DNA of 64,000 nt from the NCBI RefSeq assembly GCF_000591035.1, contig NC_022521.1, positions 372,001 to 436,000 of the forward strand, written 5' to 3'. The notes under the pieces are model-generated. The model ran no database searches, was not told where the DNA came from, and saw only the letters and a list, made by a program, of their open reading frames with translations. The translations under genes were made by a program, and so were the position numbers. Of the stretch, positions 1 through 7,561 are shown piece after piece; the stretch's first letter is position 1; every line of letters starts with the position of its first letter. This DNA comes from Aeropyrum camini SY1 = JCM 12091. GTDB taxonomy: Archaea; Thermoproteota; Thermoprotei_A; Sulfolobales; Acidilobaceae.

Positions 1-409
1 CCCTCCACCAAACCTCCCCGTAGAGGCCTGGATCGCCTCCCAGGTACGGCTCAACCAGGATGGCAGCCTTCAGCCCGTGATCCCCAAGCCTCTGGAACAA
101 TAGCCTAGCAGCATAGTCCTCAAAGCTCCCAGGACCCCACCATGAGACTAGGAGGCAGTCGATACCCGCTTCCCCCATGAGCCCGAGCTGCCAGTCAATA
201 ACCATGGGGTCCCTACTGTCGTAGTATCCAGGCAACGGCACGTCAACAACCGGAGTCTGAGGAGAGTCCCCCCAGTGCCTACTATCGCCAGAGTACCACG
301 GGTAGAAGTAGAAGCACACTAGCCTTGAATCACCGCCAGCATGCCCAGCCAGCAGAGAGAAGAAGAGAGAGATTATGATGATAACATAGAATCTTACACC
401 CGCCACCAA
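1..409 (-). CDS. Secreted GH99-like glycoside hydrolase, N-terminal part (truncated by window edge)
   Basis: The frame is open from the window edge to a TTG/GTG pair at 409/406; I chose the outer codon because an AGGGAG ribosome-binding site lies 5 nt before it. The first ~22 residues form a hydrophobic signal peptide (VRFYVIIIISLFFSLLAG). The mature part reads FYFYPWYSG, then HWGD, PGYYDSRDP, and AGIDCLLVSWWGPGS. This is the order seen at the start of GH99-like (endo-alpha-mannosidase type) domains: an FYYPWY strand, a PxxGxYxSxD segment, and AGID...SWWG. It is probably an exported glycan hydrolase. The catalytic region lies outside the window, so activity cannot be judged. Confidence 0.7.
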   Translation of the reverse strand, partial: MVAGVRFYVIIIISLFFSLLAGHAGGDSRLVCFYFYPWYSGDSRHWGDSPQTPVVDVPLPGYYDSRDPMVIDWQLGLMGEAGIDCLLVSWWGPGSFEDYAARLLFQRLGDHGLKAAILVEPYLGGDPGLYGEVWWR

Positions 410-450
410 CCCAACTCCCTTTACCGACTAACACACATACACTAGGCAAA

Positions 451-460
451 TCTATTTAAT
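451..460 (-). promoter_or_regulatory. TATA box of the GH99-like gene
   Basis: ATTAAATAGA on the minus strand. Transcription would begin about 25 bp downstream, near 429, giving a leader of about 20 nt that carries the AGGGAG site. Confidence 0.45.
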
Positions 461-732
461 CTAGGCCAGCATCCCCATTCGATAAGCCAATTTTTATTGA
501 TAGATACTGATAGATACTTGCCCTGAGATCGTATATAACGCTAACTGGAGCCACCATATCCCTAAAGCTGTCAGAGCGCGTCAACCAACCAGCCCACATT
601 AGAACTTAAAGCCCGTATGGAAAGCCTCCCCGGCATATGACACACCAGGAATTCCCGGGGACCGCCTCACTGTGGAGATGCTATACATGGGCATAGCATA
701 TGAATGGGTGGAGACCAGGATAGAGAGCCCTA
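461..732. other. Intergenic stretch without a recognisable gene
   Basis: I see no convincing gene in this part of the 323-bp gap. It has a short direct repeat (GATAGATACT twice in tandem near 499-518). A 32-codon plus-strand frame that runs into the tRNA gene has no coding character. Confidence 0.5.
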
Positions 733-820
733 TGGTGCGGGGGGTGGGATTTGAACCCACGCAGGCCTACGCCATCGGGTCCTAAGCCCGACCCCTTTGG
801 CCAGGCTCGGGCACCCCCGC
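733..820 (-). tRNA. tRNA-Leu(UAG), CCA encoded
   Basis: The acceptor stem GCGGGGG pairs with CCCCCGC. The anticodon arm is TCGGG-CTTAGGA-CCCGA with anticodon TAG. A class II long variable arm precedes the T arm GTGGG-TTCAAAT-CCCAC. The discriminator is A and the CCA end is encoded at 733-735. No intron is present. Confidence 0.95.
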
Positions 821-841
821 ACCGTGTAGTGATTAGGTTTG

Positions 842-851
842 GCTTTTAGGG
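842..851 (-). promoter_or_regulatory. TATA-like box of tRNA-Leu
   Basis: CCTAAAAGCC on the minus strand, centred about 26 bp before the tRNA 5' end, the normal archaeal distance. Confidence 0.45.
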
Positions 852-1119
852 TTAAAACGGTTTAACACTTATGAATAAACCAGCGGGCTGGCTGTGACTG
901 GGCTCTGCATTCCCGAGGCCCTGCTGCCAGTGAGGAATAACGGGTCTGAGGAGCCGTCAACCGGATTCTTCCTAGAGCTTATGACCACCCCTCTGGACAG
1001 CCCCCTCCCGCTCTCCAGTCTAAGGCTTTAAGGGGTTGGCTGGATATTGTTTTGGGGGCGTGCATGGGGTTATGGTAGCGGGAGTGTTGAGGTCCTTAGT
1101 AGAGGGTCTGTAGGGTGGC
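852..1119. other. Intergenic stretch, possible plus-strand promoter only
   Basis: GGCTTTAAGG at 1024-1033 could be the TATA box for the gene starting at 1120. I found no open frame of note and no complete C/D-box or H/ACA RNA. Confidence 0.35.
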
Positions 1120-2142
1120 GTGGGGTTGGCTTCTGTAGTCTGCGATGCCTGCGGTGTTAGGAGGGCTGTGGTGCTGCAGCGCCACACTGGGAGGAGGCTC
1201 TGCAGGGAGTGCTTCAGGGAGGATATTGTTAGGAGGGTTAGGAGGGAGGTTGAGAGGTGGGGTATGATAGGTCCTGGGGAGACTGTGCTCCTGGGGCTGA
1301 GCGGGGGTAAGGACAGCTACGTGCTGCTCGACGCCCTCTCAGAGATAGTGGGGCCCTCTAGGCTTGTGGCTGTCTCCATAGTGGAGGGTATACCTGGCTA
1401 TAACAGGGAGGGTGACGTGGATGAGATTAGGAGGGTGGCCGCGGCTAGGGGTGTCGACGTGATAGTCACCAGCATAAGGGAGTACGTTGGCGCCAGCCTC
1501 TACGAGGTGTACGCCAGGGCCCGCTCCCGGGGAGCGGCCCACGCCGCCTGCACGTACTGCGGTATAAGCAGGAGGAGGATACTAGCCCTCTACGCTCGCC
1601 TCTACGGAGCCCATAAGGTGGCTACAGCTCACAACCTCGACGACGAGGCTCAGACGGCTATAGTGAACTTCCTCCGGGGCGACTGGGTCGGCATGCTGAA
1701 AACCCACCCGCTATACAGGAGTGGAGGGGAGGACCTGGTGCCGAGGATAAAGCCGCTCAGGAAGGTGTACGAGTGGGAGACGGCAAGCTACGTTGTCATC
1801 CACCGCTACCCGGTGCAGGAGGCAGAGTGCCCCTTCATAAACATGAACCCCACCCTAAGGGCCAGGGTGAGGGCCGCCCTGAGGGTTCTGGAGGAGGAGA
1901 GGCCGGGCACCCTGCTCAGGATGATGGAGAGGCTCGACGTGACGCTGGAACAGCTAGCCCAGGCCATGAAGCCCTCATCCCTCGGGAGGTGCGAGAGGTG
2001 CGGGGAGCCGACCAGCCCGAAGAGGAGGCTCTGCAAACTCTGCGAGCTCCTAGAGGAGGCGGGGTTCTATGAGCCGATATACGCCATAGCAGGCGGAGGC
2101 AAGAGATTAAGGCTCCAGAGCCCCACCGCTAGGCCTGGGTGA
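1120..2142 (+). CDS. tRNA 2-thiolation ATPase, TtuA/Ncs6 (TtcA) family
   Basis: This 340-residue protein is an adenylating PP-loop ATPase that thiolates a tRNA uridine, either U54 (TtuA) or wobble U34 (Ncs6). An N-terminal zinc knuckle (C8-x2-C11, C28-x2-C31) is followed by the PP-loop SGGKDS at 61-66. C144-x2-C147 (CTYCG) and C237 (ECPF) match the three cysteines that hold the catalytic iron-sulfur cluster in this family. A second zinc knuckle, CERCG...CKLC, lies near the C terminus. Length and cysteine layout fit the family throughout. The start is GTG after GGGTGG; a TTG two codons on is an alternative. The eL13 gene follows after 7 bp and may be co-transcribed. Target position, U54 or U34, cannot be told from the sequence. 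Confidence 0.88.
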   Translation: MGLASVVCDACGVRRAVVLQRHTGRRLCRECFREDIVRRVRREVERWGMIGPGETVLLGLSGGKDSYVLLDALSEIVGPSRLVAVSIVEGIPGYNREGDVDEIRRVAAARGVDVIVTSIREYVGASLYEVYARARSRGAAHAACTYCGISRRRILALYARLYGAHKVATAHNLDDEAQTAIVNFLRGDWVGMLKTHPLYRSGGEDLVPRIKPLRKVYEWETASYVVIHRYPVQEAECPFINMNPTLRARVRAALRVLEEERPGTLLRMMERLDVTLEQLAQAMKPSSLGRCERCGEPTSPKRRLCKLCELLEEAGFYEPIYAIAGGGKRLRLQSPTARPG

Positions 2143-2149
2143 CTAAGTA

Positions 2150-2425
2150 ATGGCCAGGCCCAGGGTAAGCCTGCCAGAGGGTGTGGAGCCGCCTAAGGCT
2201 ATAGTCAAGAAGCCGAGGCTCGTGAAGCACGGCCCCATAGACCCCGGTGTCAGGAAGGGCAGGGGCTTCAGCCTCGGCGAGCTCGCGGAGGCGGGGCTAG
2301 ACGCTAAAAAGGCTATGAGACTGGGCCTCCACGTTGACAAGAGGAGGAAGACTGTCCACCCGTGGAACGTGGAGGCCCTCAAGAACTATCTAGAGAGGCT
2401 TAGGGAGGCGGGGGTAGAGGTCTAG
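2150..2425 (+). CDS. rpl13e: Large-subunit ribosomal protein eL13 (L13e)
   Basis: This 91-residue basic protein carries the archaeal L13e signature: RKGRGFSLGELAEAGL, then ARRLG-type KAMRLGLHVDKRRKT, then NVEALKNYL. It is a large-subunit protein found in eukaryotes and part of the Crenarchaeota, and absent from most Euryarchaeota, which supports the crenarchaeal origin. It starts at ATG 7 bp after the tRNA thiolase gene, so the two are probably one transcript. It ends 28 bp before the convergent Clp1/Grc3 gene. Confidence 0.92.
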   Translation: MARPRVSLPEGVEPPKAIVKKPRLVKHGPIDPGVRKGRGFSLGELAEAGLDAKKAMRLGLHVDKRRKTVHPWNVEALKNYLERLREAGVEV

Positions 2426-2452
2426 GACCCTTCTGGAGGCTCGCCCAGCCTC

Positions 2453-3622
2453 CTACCACTTCGCCCTCCCCATTAAACTGTCCACATCCACCCTAGACCT
2501 CCCCACCTCCAGAACAGCTATATCCCCCTCAGCCCTTGTGTACACGCTCACCCACGGCTCCCTGTACGAGGCCCTTGTAACCACGCCAACATAGGTCCCG
2601 CTGCCCGTGTGCACGGCGGCTATGAGCCCCTTCTCCCAGCCCTCCCTCAGAACCCGCAGACCCGGGCTGGCGCCGGGCCTCCCTCCCCTCCTAGCCACGA
2701 CCACTATATCCCCGTCAACCTTCTCCCCGTAGATGGCGGTGGGGTGTAGAGTTCTAAGTGTGTCGGGCGGGAGGGGCTCGCCCCTGAATATGGGGGCTCC
2801 AACTATCTCGGCCTCCCCAGGCCTGACTCGCCTCTCCCTACCGCCCGAGGTCCTCAGGGCGATGAGCCTCTCCCTATGGAGCGCCCTCTCACCCCGGGTT
2901 TTACCTCCCTGGCTGGCCAGCCTCTCCACCGCCACCGCGTCTAGCCCCCAAACTCTCTCGAGCAGCCTGGCGCTCCGGGGTGGTAGGCCTACCGCCAGGA
3001 CTAGCTTGGCTCTAGATGCTATGGCCAGGGCCGCCTTTGACTCGAGCCCCTCCCAGAGGGATATCCAGCCGTCCGTGTCGATGACCACCTGGCCTGCCAT
3101 CGACGCCAGTCTCGAGGCACAGGCTAGGTAGCGGGACTCAACACCCCGGGGTGTGAAGCTCCCTACGAAGCAGGGTTCCACGCTCGAGAACGAGTCGTCT
3201 AGACCGGGGATGACTATGCTCCGCGGGGAAGCGAGGGCCACAAACCCGGGGGCGTAGACCTCGTTCTGGCCTATATCCGTCGAGAGCAGCCTGTAGCCCC
3301 CTCCACTCTTGTTAACTATCCAGGCGGCCAGCGTGCTCTTGCCCGAGTCGCTCGGCCCCACAATAGCAACGCGCCCCAGCGGCAGAGCTTCTCTGGCTAT
3401 AGAGTCGAACCTCTCGTACGAAGCATCAGCACCCGCTGTGGAGACGGCGCCGGAGAGTAGAGCCCTCCCCTCTACCCTGGCCAGCACCGCCCTACCCGCC
3501 GGGACCACCAGCCCAGACCCCTCATCCACTCTCCCCCCCAAAACCTCGGCGGCCCCTTCAACAACCTCTATCCTCCCCGGGCCCCGGATCAGCGCCGAGC
3601 CGCCGGCAACCTCCACAGGCAA
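2453..3622 (-). CDS. Polynucleotide 5'-hydroxyl kinase, Clp1/Grc3 family
   Basis: The 389-residue protein has a Walker A motif GPSDSGKST near residues 90-98, then YRLLSTDIGQNEVYAPG. This is the Clp1/Grc3 arrangement in which the P-loop is followed by a DxGQ strand and lid region. Flanking beta-rich segments match the N- and C-terminal domains of the family. Archaeal members phosphorylate RNA or DNA 5'-OH ends and may act on cleaved tRNA introns or exons; the split tRNA-Asp gene next door is suggestive but proves no link. The start is TTG at 3622; a GTG at 3616 is possible. GGTATAAAG lies only a few bases upstream, too close to drive a leaderless start, so the N terminus is uncertain. Confidence 0.82.
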   Translation of the reverse strand: MPVEVAGGSALIRGPGRIEVVEGAAEVLGGRVDEGSGLVVPAGRAVLARVEGRALLSGAVSTAGADASYERFDSIAREALPLGRVAIVGPSDSGKSTLAAWIVNKSGGGYRLLSTDIGQNEVYAPGFVALASPRSIVIPGLDDSFSSVEPCFVGSFTPRGVESRYLACASRLASMAGQVVIDTDGWISLWEGLESKAALAIASRAKLVLAVGLPPRSARLLERVWGLDAVAVERLASQGGKTRGERALHRERLIALRTSGGRERRVRPGEAEIVGAPIFRGEPLPPDTLRTLHPTAIYGEKVDGDIVVVARRGGRPGASPGLRVLREGWEKGLIAAVHTGSGTYVGVVTRASYREPWVSVYTRAEGDIAVLEVGRSRVDVDSLMGRAKW

Positions 3623-3623
3623 A

Positions 3624-3632
3624 GCTTTATAC
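3624..3632 (+). promoter_or_regulatory. TATA box for the 5' half of tRNA-Asp
   Basis: CTTTATACC, centred about 30 bp before the first base of the tRNA at 3659, fits the standard archaeal TATA-to-start spacing. Confidence 0.5.
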
Positions 3633-3658
3633 CCCCTGTGGTTAGATATGTGAAGCGG

Positions 3659-3698
3659 GCCGCGGTAGTATAGCCTGGACTAGTATGCGGGCCTGTCA
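3659..3698 (+). tRNA. tRNA-Asp(GUC), 5' half
   Basis: The acceptor strand GCCGCGG (3659-3665) is followed by TA, a D arm GTAT...GTAT, G26, CGGGC (27-31) and CTGTCA with anticodon GTC at 3695-3697. The half ends at A37 (3698). Next comes GGGCCCGCCTCCGCCCC, which pairs over 16 bp with GGGGCGGAGGCGGGCC just before the 3' half. The splice sites form a canonical bulge-helix-bulge: helix CUGU/GCGG, bulges CA|A and AG|A, and outer stem CGGGC/GCCCG. The two halves join precisely into a normal tRNA. Confidence 0.9.
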
Positions 3699-3816
3699 AG
3701 GGCCCGCCTCCGCCCCTCTTCCTCCGGCACGCGCCTTAGAGGATAAACGGGTGGGCAAACGTTTTTAACCCCGACGAAATTTATACTCTTCCCGGGGCGG
3801 AGGCGGGCCTGCGGAG
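3699..3816 (+). other. 118-bp segment between tRNA-Asp halves: very long intron or split-gene spacer
   Basis: The ends are complementary over 16 bp (about 3702-3717 with 3795-3810). The middle has a T-run (GTTTTTAACC, 3761-3770) that could end the first transcript or serve as TATA box for the second: its centre is about 26 bp before the start of the complementary leader at 3791-3795. A second TATA-like string, AATTTATACT, lies at 3778-3787. These signals favour two separately transcribed halves joined in trans. A single cis-spliced precursor cannot be excluded from sequence alone. Confidence 0.6.
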
Positions 3817-3854
3817 AGCCCGTGACCCGGGTTCAAATCCCGGCCGCGGCGCCA
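3817..3854 (+). tRNA. tRNA-Asp(GUC), 3' half with CCA
   Basis: It begins with A38, then the anticodon strand GCCCG (3818-3822) that pairs with CGGGC of the 5' half. The T arm is CCGGG-TTCAAAT-CCCGG, the acceptor strand CCGCGGC pairs with GCCGCGG, then discriminator G and encoded CCA (3852-3854). Confidence 0.9.
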
Positions 3855-3946
3855 ATAATCCTCGCGGGCTCCCGCCTCGAAACTCTCCAAAACCAGTTAA
3901 GCCTCAACCGGCTCTAGACCGAGGACTAGACTATAGTTGGCCTGGC

Positions 3947-4336
3947 GTGGGGGGATGGGCTTTGGCGGGGCCTGTTGAGGCTGTGAGGCGGCTGCTGGGA
4001 AAGTGGCTTGAGGGTAGGAGGAGGGGCTATGTGCTAACGCTAGTAGCCCTTAGAAGGCTCGAGGAGAGGGGTGAGGAGGCTACAGTAGAGAGGATTAGGG
4101 AGGAGGGGCTTAGGATACTTGAGAGGACTGGAGACAGGGTGGACTGGGGGGTCACTAGGGAGGAGTATACTGTGGGCATGGTCTCCAGCATACTCAGAGA
4201 GCTGGCGGAGAGCGGTGTTGTCGACGTTGTCGACGGCGGGAGAAGCGCCAGCAGGTATAGGATCTCAAAGGATGCGGAGGAGGAGTTCCTCTCAAGCTTC
4301 GGCCATCTCCTGCAGCTCGCGAGGATGCCTAAATAA
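3947..4336 (+). CDS. Small uncharacterised winged-helix-like protein
   Basis: A 129-residue basic-acidic helical protein. Residues ~25-115 read as helices followed by a turn (SSILRELAESGVVDVVDGG then SRYRIS), the pattern of a winged-helix DNA- or RNA-binding fold. There are no enzyme motifs and no signal peptide, and I do not recognise a named family. It starts at GTG 3947, about 90 bp after tRNA-Asp, and ends 39 bp before the MFS gene, so the two could share a transcript. Confidence 0.6.
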   Translation: MGGWALAGPVEAVRRLLGKWLEGRRRGYVLTLVALRRLEERGEEATVERIREEGLRILERTGDRVDWGVTREEYTVGMVSSILRELAESGVVDVVDGGRSASRYRISKDAEEEFLSSFGHLLQLARMPK

Positions 4337-4375
4337 CATTAGAGCTGGCAGGGGCGCCGGAGGCTTAGAAGGCCG

Positions 4376-5533
4376 ATGAAGGCTGTAAGAGGGCGGGCCG
4401 CCAGACTATCCCTCGCCCTCCTCCTCTTCTGGGCCGGCTACTCGATCTACTACACTATAACTCGGCGCGCCGTGGAGGAGGGGGCTGGCGGCGGCTCCTA
4501 CTTCCTCGGCGTCCTCATGTCTGGGGCTGAGGAAGCGCCTCTAGCGGCGTCAATAGTCCTAGGCTACCTGGCGGACAGGACCGGCTACCGCATACCACTA
4601 GCCCTAGGCCTCCTGGAGGCGGGTATAGTGGCGTCAATGGCCTTCTCACCTATAGAGGCCTACCCCCTCCTGGCCGGGGCTGCATCCCTGGTCTACGCCC
4701 TCTCATATTCCGCCCTGATGGGCCTCGTCCTCGGGGAGAGCGGGGGAAGCGGCTTTAGGTACAGCGTCATAGCCGCCTTCGGCAGCCTGGGCTGGGCTCT
4801 AGGGGGCTTCGCCGGCGGGGCCGTCTACTCCCGCCTCGGAACCCTTGGGCTGGCGGTGGCTGCAGCCCTTATGGCCCTCTCATATACCGTAGCCCTCTCA
4901 GCCTCGCCCTCCCGCGGCGGAGCGGCTCCCGGGGTTAGGGATACTGTAGCTGCGCTGAGAGGAGTTGCAAGCATCTTCGCAAGCCTTTCAACAGGCTGGG
5001 CGGCCCTCGGCTTCTTCTTCGGGGCGGCCAGCATAAGGCTGAGCGAGGCGCTTGAGAGCCCTGTCGCCTATGGCCTTGTTCTAACCACTCTGCCAGCGCT
5101 ACTAGGCTTCCTGGCCAGGCCTGCTGCGGGCAGGCTGGTAGACAGGGTTGGGGCCGTCGCCGTCCTCGCCCTGACTAACTCTGCATACTCTATCCTCGCC
5201 CTCGCTTTCGGGATCTCAACCAGCCCGGTGCTGCTGGCTCTGGCGTGGAGCCTGCCGCTATACCCCTTCAGGGACGCTGCTGCAGCCGTGGCTGTGAGCA
5301 GCAGGCTGGAGAGGAGGCTGCAGGCTACGGCGGCCGGGCTTCTATCCGCCAGCGAGAGCGTGGGGGGTGCTGCAACCCTGGCTATAGCCCTTCTCATCGA
5401 CGGGAGGTTTGGGGAGATGATGCTGGCCTCGATAGCCCTCATGCTAGCCTCAACACTGCTCCTGGCGCTAGACTCTCCTAGGGCTCCACACCGAGGGCCC
5501 TGTCCCCCGCGTCGCCAAGCCCCGGGACTATGA
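4376..5533 (+). CDS. Major facilitator superfamily (MFS) transporter
   Basis: A 385-residue integral membrane protein with about 12 hydrophobic segments in two halves. The loop after the second segment has LADRTGYRIPLALG, and the equivalent second-half loop has GRLVDRVGAVAVLAL. These are the paired G-x3-D-R-x-G motif A variants of MFS carriers. The substrate is unknown. The start is ATG 4376. The 3' end overlaps the convergent upp gene by 56 bp (5478-5533), so the C-terminal tail is coded antisense to upp; read-through antisense RNA is possible. Confidence 0.85.
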   Translation: MKAVRGRAARLSLALLLFWAGYSIYYTITRRAVEEGAGGGSYFLGVLMSGAEEAPLAASIVLGYLADRTGYRIPLALGLLEAGIVASMAFSPIEAYPLLAGAASLVYALSYSALMGLVLGESGGSGFRYSVIAAFGSLGWALGGFAGGAVYSRLGTLGLAVAAALMALSYTVALSASPSRGGAAPGVRDTVAALRGVASIFASLSTGWAALGFFFGAASIRLSEALESPVAYGLVLTTLPALLGFLARPAAGRLVDRVGAVAVLALTNSAYSILALAFGISTSPVLLALAWSLPLYPFRDAAAAVAVSSRLERRLQATAAGLLSASESVGGAATLAIALLIDGRFGEMMLASIALMLASTLLLALDSPRAPHRGPCPPRRQAPGL

Positions 5534-6119
5534 AGTAGTTGTCGTCCAGCTCAGGGTCTAGGGCGAGCGTGTATATGGGCGTGTCGCCGTAGAGGGATGA
5601 TATGTACTCTACGCCCTGCCTAGACGCTATTATAGAGCCTATGATAACCTTTACAGCACCCCTGTCCCGGGCCAGCCGTACAGCCTCGGCCACAGTCTTC
5701 CCGGTGGCCAGCATCGGGTCGAGTATCACCGCCGGCCCGTCGAACCTGCGGGGCAGCCTAGAGTAGTAGACCTCTATCTTGAGCCTCCCAGGCTCTTCAA
5801 CCCTCCTGGCGGCTACTAGGGCTATCCTAGCCTCCGGTATCATAGAGGCGAAACCTTCAACCATGGGCAGGCTGGCGCCGAGGATGCCCACCACGTATAC
5901 AGGCCCAGCCGGGGCAAGCTCCCTTGCCTTAGCGCCGAGAGGCGTCTCCACCTCCTCCTCCACCCAGCCGAGCTCCCCGGCTATGTAGACGGCAAGTATT
6001 GAGCCGGCGATTCTGACGTAACTCCTGAACTCCGGAAACCCGGTAGACCTATCCCTGAGAACCCTTAGGACGTAGCGTGCCAGGGGCGTCTCGCCGCCGA
6101 GAACCCTTACGGCCGCCAC
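5478..6119 (-). CDS. upp: Uracil phosphoribosyltransferase
   Basis: This 213-residue enzyme makes UMP from uracil and PRPP (pyrimidine salvage). The PRPP loop reads VILDPMLATGKT, the UPRT form of the type I phosphoribosyltransferase motif. The C terminus has the family tail DNYFIVPGLGDAGDRALG, which contacts uracil. The N-terminal TPLARYVLRVLRDRSTG matches the usual start. The length is typical. The start is GTG 6119. It is divergent from pus10 across a palindromic promoter and convergent with the MFS gene. Confidence 0.95.
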   Translation of the reverse strand: MAAVRVLGGETPLARYVLRVLRDRSTGFPEFRSYVRIAGSILAVYIAGELGWVEEEVETPLGAKARELAPAGPVYVVGILGASLPMVEGFASMIPEARIALVAARRVEEPGRLKIEVYYSRLPRRFDGPAVILDPMLATGKTVAEAVRLARDRGAVKVIIGSIIASRQGVEYISSLYGDTPIYTLALDPELDDNYFIVPGLGDAGDRALGVEP

Positions 6120-6151
6120 TACAGCAACCTCTAGGTAGTGGTTGAGCCTCC

Positions 6152-6174
6152 GGAGTTTAAGAGGGTTAAACTCC
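6152..6174. promoter_or_regulatory. Palindromic bidirectional promoter between upp and pus10
   Basis: GGAGTTTAA, 5 bp, TTAAACTCC: perfect 9-bp arms. Each arm supplies a TTTAA/TTAAAC TATA-like box, one for each direction, at normal distances from the upp start (6119) and the pus10 start (6203). Confidence 0.5.
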
Positions 6175-6202
6175 AGGATGGCCTCCTGGGTGCCGGGGGG
6201 TC

Positions 6203-7516
6203 TTGGATAGCAGGGTTCTAGATTCAGCCTTGAAAGCCCTATCCCGCTACCCGCTCTGCGACCGCTGCCTGGGTAGGCTGTTCGCTAGGCTGGGGAGAGG
6301 CTGGAGCAACAGGGAGCGGGGTGAGGCTGTCAAGAGAGTTCTGGTTATGGAGCTTCACAGGATGGCCCTCGAGGGTGAGGAGGGGGCTCTGGAGAAGCTA
6401 GTCTCTATAGCGCCCAACGTAGGGGAAGTGGCGAGGGGGGTCGTCGAGAGCCTATCCCCCGGGTCCTACAGGGAGGGCGGCCCCTGCGCAGTCTGCGGGG
6501 GGCTGCTCGAGAATGCGATCGCCTCCGCCGTGGAAGAGGGCTACAGGCTGCTCAAGGCTTATGACGTGGAGAGGTTTGTCGTCGGCGTAAGGCTCGGGGG
6601 GGATGTGGCTAGGGCTGAGGAGGAGGTTAAGCGTGTAGCAGGAGCCGGGTACGGGGAGTCTATAAAGGCTGAGATCAGGAGGGAGGTTGGAAAGCTCCTG
6701 CTAGGCCGGGGGGGTGTTAAGGTGGATTTTGACAACCCGGAGGCGACGCTCCTGGTGGAGTTTCCGGGGGGCGGGGTTGAGATACAGGTGAACAGCCTTC
6801 TATACAGGGGTAGGTATTGGAAGCTGGGCAGGAACATAAGCCAGGCCTACTGGCCCACCCCAGAGGGGCCTAGGTACTTCAGCGTCGAGCAGGCCCTATG
6901 GCCCATGCTCAAGCTGACCGGGGGGGAGAGGCTTGTTGTCCATGCGGCTGGAAGGGAGGATGTGGATGCGAGGATGCTGGGCAGCGGGAGGCCAATGATA
7001 GTCGAGGTGAAGAGCCCCCGGCGTAGGAGGATACCTCTAGAGAAGCTGGAGGAGGCGGCGAACAAGGGGGGCAGGGGTGTTGTTAGGTTTAGGTTCGAAT
7101 CTGCGGCCAGGCGGGCCGAGGTCGCCCTTTACAAGGAAGAGGCTGCCAGGGTCAGGAAGGTCTACCGAGCCCTCGTCGCCGTGGAGGGGGGTTTGGGGGT
7201 GGGCGATGTGGACAGGCTGAGGAGGGCTCTCGAGGGGGCGGTTATAATGCAGAGGACGCCGTCTAGAGTCCTCCACAGGAGGCCAGACATACTGAGGAGG
7301 CGGAGGCTCTACAGCCTGGACTGCAGCCCCCTCGAGGAGGGGGTGCTTATGGAGTGCGTCATAGAGGCGGAGGGGGGCCTCTATATCAAGGAGCTTGTAA
7401 GCGGGGACAGAGGCAGGACCAGGCCCAGCTTCGCCGAGGTCCTAGGCAGGGAGGCGCTGTGCATAGAGCTCGACGTTGTGTGGGTGGAGCACGAGGCCCC
7501 CGGCGCGCCGGGCTAA
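6203..7516 (+). CDS. pus10: tRNA pseudouridine synthase Pus10
   Basis: This 437-residue enzyme makes pseudouridine 54 and/or 55 in the T loop of archaeal tRNAs, replacing bacterial TruB. The N-terminal zinc module has C19-x2-C22 (LCDRC) and a later CAVCGG pair, followed by a THUMP-like region. The catalytic domain has REDVDARMLGSGRP at about 251-264, with D255 the expected catalytic aspartate. The C-terminal YIKELVSGDRGRTRPS is also typical. The start is TTG 6203. It stands 45 bp before eL21, which has its own TATA-like box. Confidence 0.93.
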   Translation: MDSRVLDSALKALSRYPLCDRCLGRLFARLGRGWSNRERGEAVKRVLVMELHRMALEGEEGALEKLVSIAPNVGEVARGVVESLSPGSYREGGPCAVCGGLLENAIASAVEEGYRLLKAYDVERFVVGVRLGGDVARAEEEVKRVAGAGYGESIKAEIRREVGKLLLGRGGVKVDFDNPEATLLVEFPGGGVEIQVNSLLYRGRYWKLGRNISQAYWPTPEGPRYFSVEQALWPMLKLTGGERLVVHAAGREDVDARMLGSGRPMIVEVKSPRRRRIPLEKLEEAANKGGRGVVRFRFESAARRAEVALYKEEAARVRKVYRALVAVEGGLGVGDVDRLRRALEGAVIMQRTPSRVLHRRPDILRRRRLYSLDCSPLEEGVLMECVIEAEGGLYIKELVSGDRGRTRPSFAEVLGREALCIELDVVWVEHEAPGAPG

Positions 7517-7518
7517 AG

Positions 7519-7528
7519 CTAAATTAAG
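7519..7528 (+). promoter_or_regulatory. TATA box of the eL21-rpoF genes
   Basis: CTAAATTAAG, about 27 bp before the likely transcription start near 7550, which leaves a short leader to the TTG at 7562. Confidence 0.45.
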
Positions 7529-7561
7529 CCGCGCTGAGCAAAATACCGGGGGGAGCGCAGG

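Noticed and set aside
703-790. Short plus-strand frame reading VGFEPT across tRNA-Leu
   Set aside because: It is the usual false translation of a tRNA T arm; the tRNA on the minus strand explains the sequence.
900-1010. Possible C/D-box guide RNA (TGAGGA ... CTGA ... TTATGACC)
   Set aside because: The C boxes are poor, the D box spacing is wrong and there is no terminal stem.
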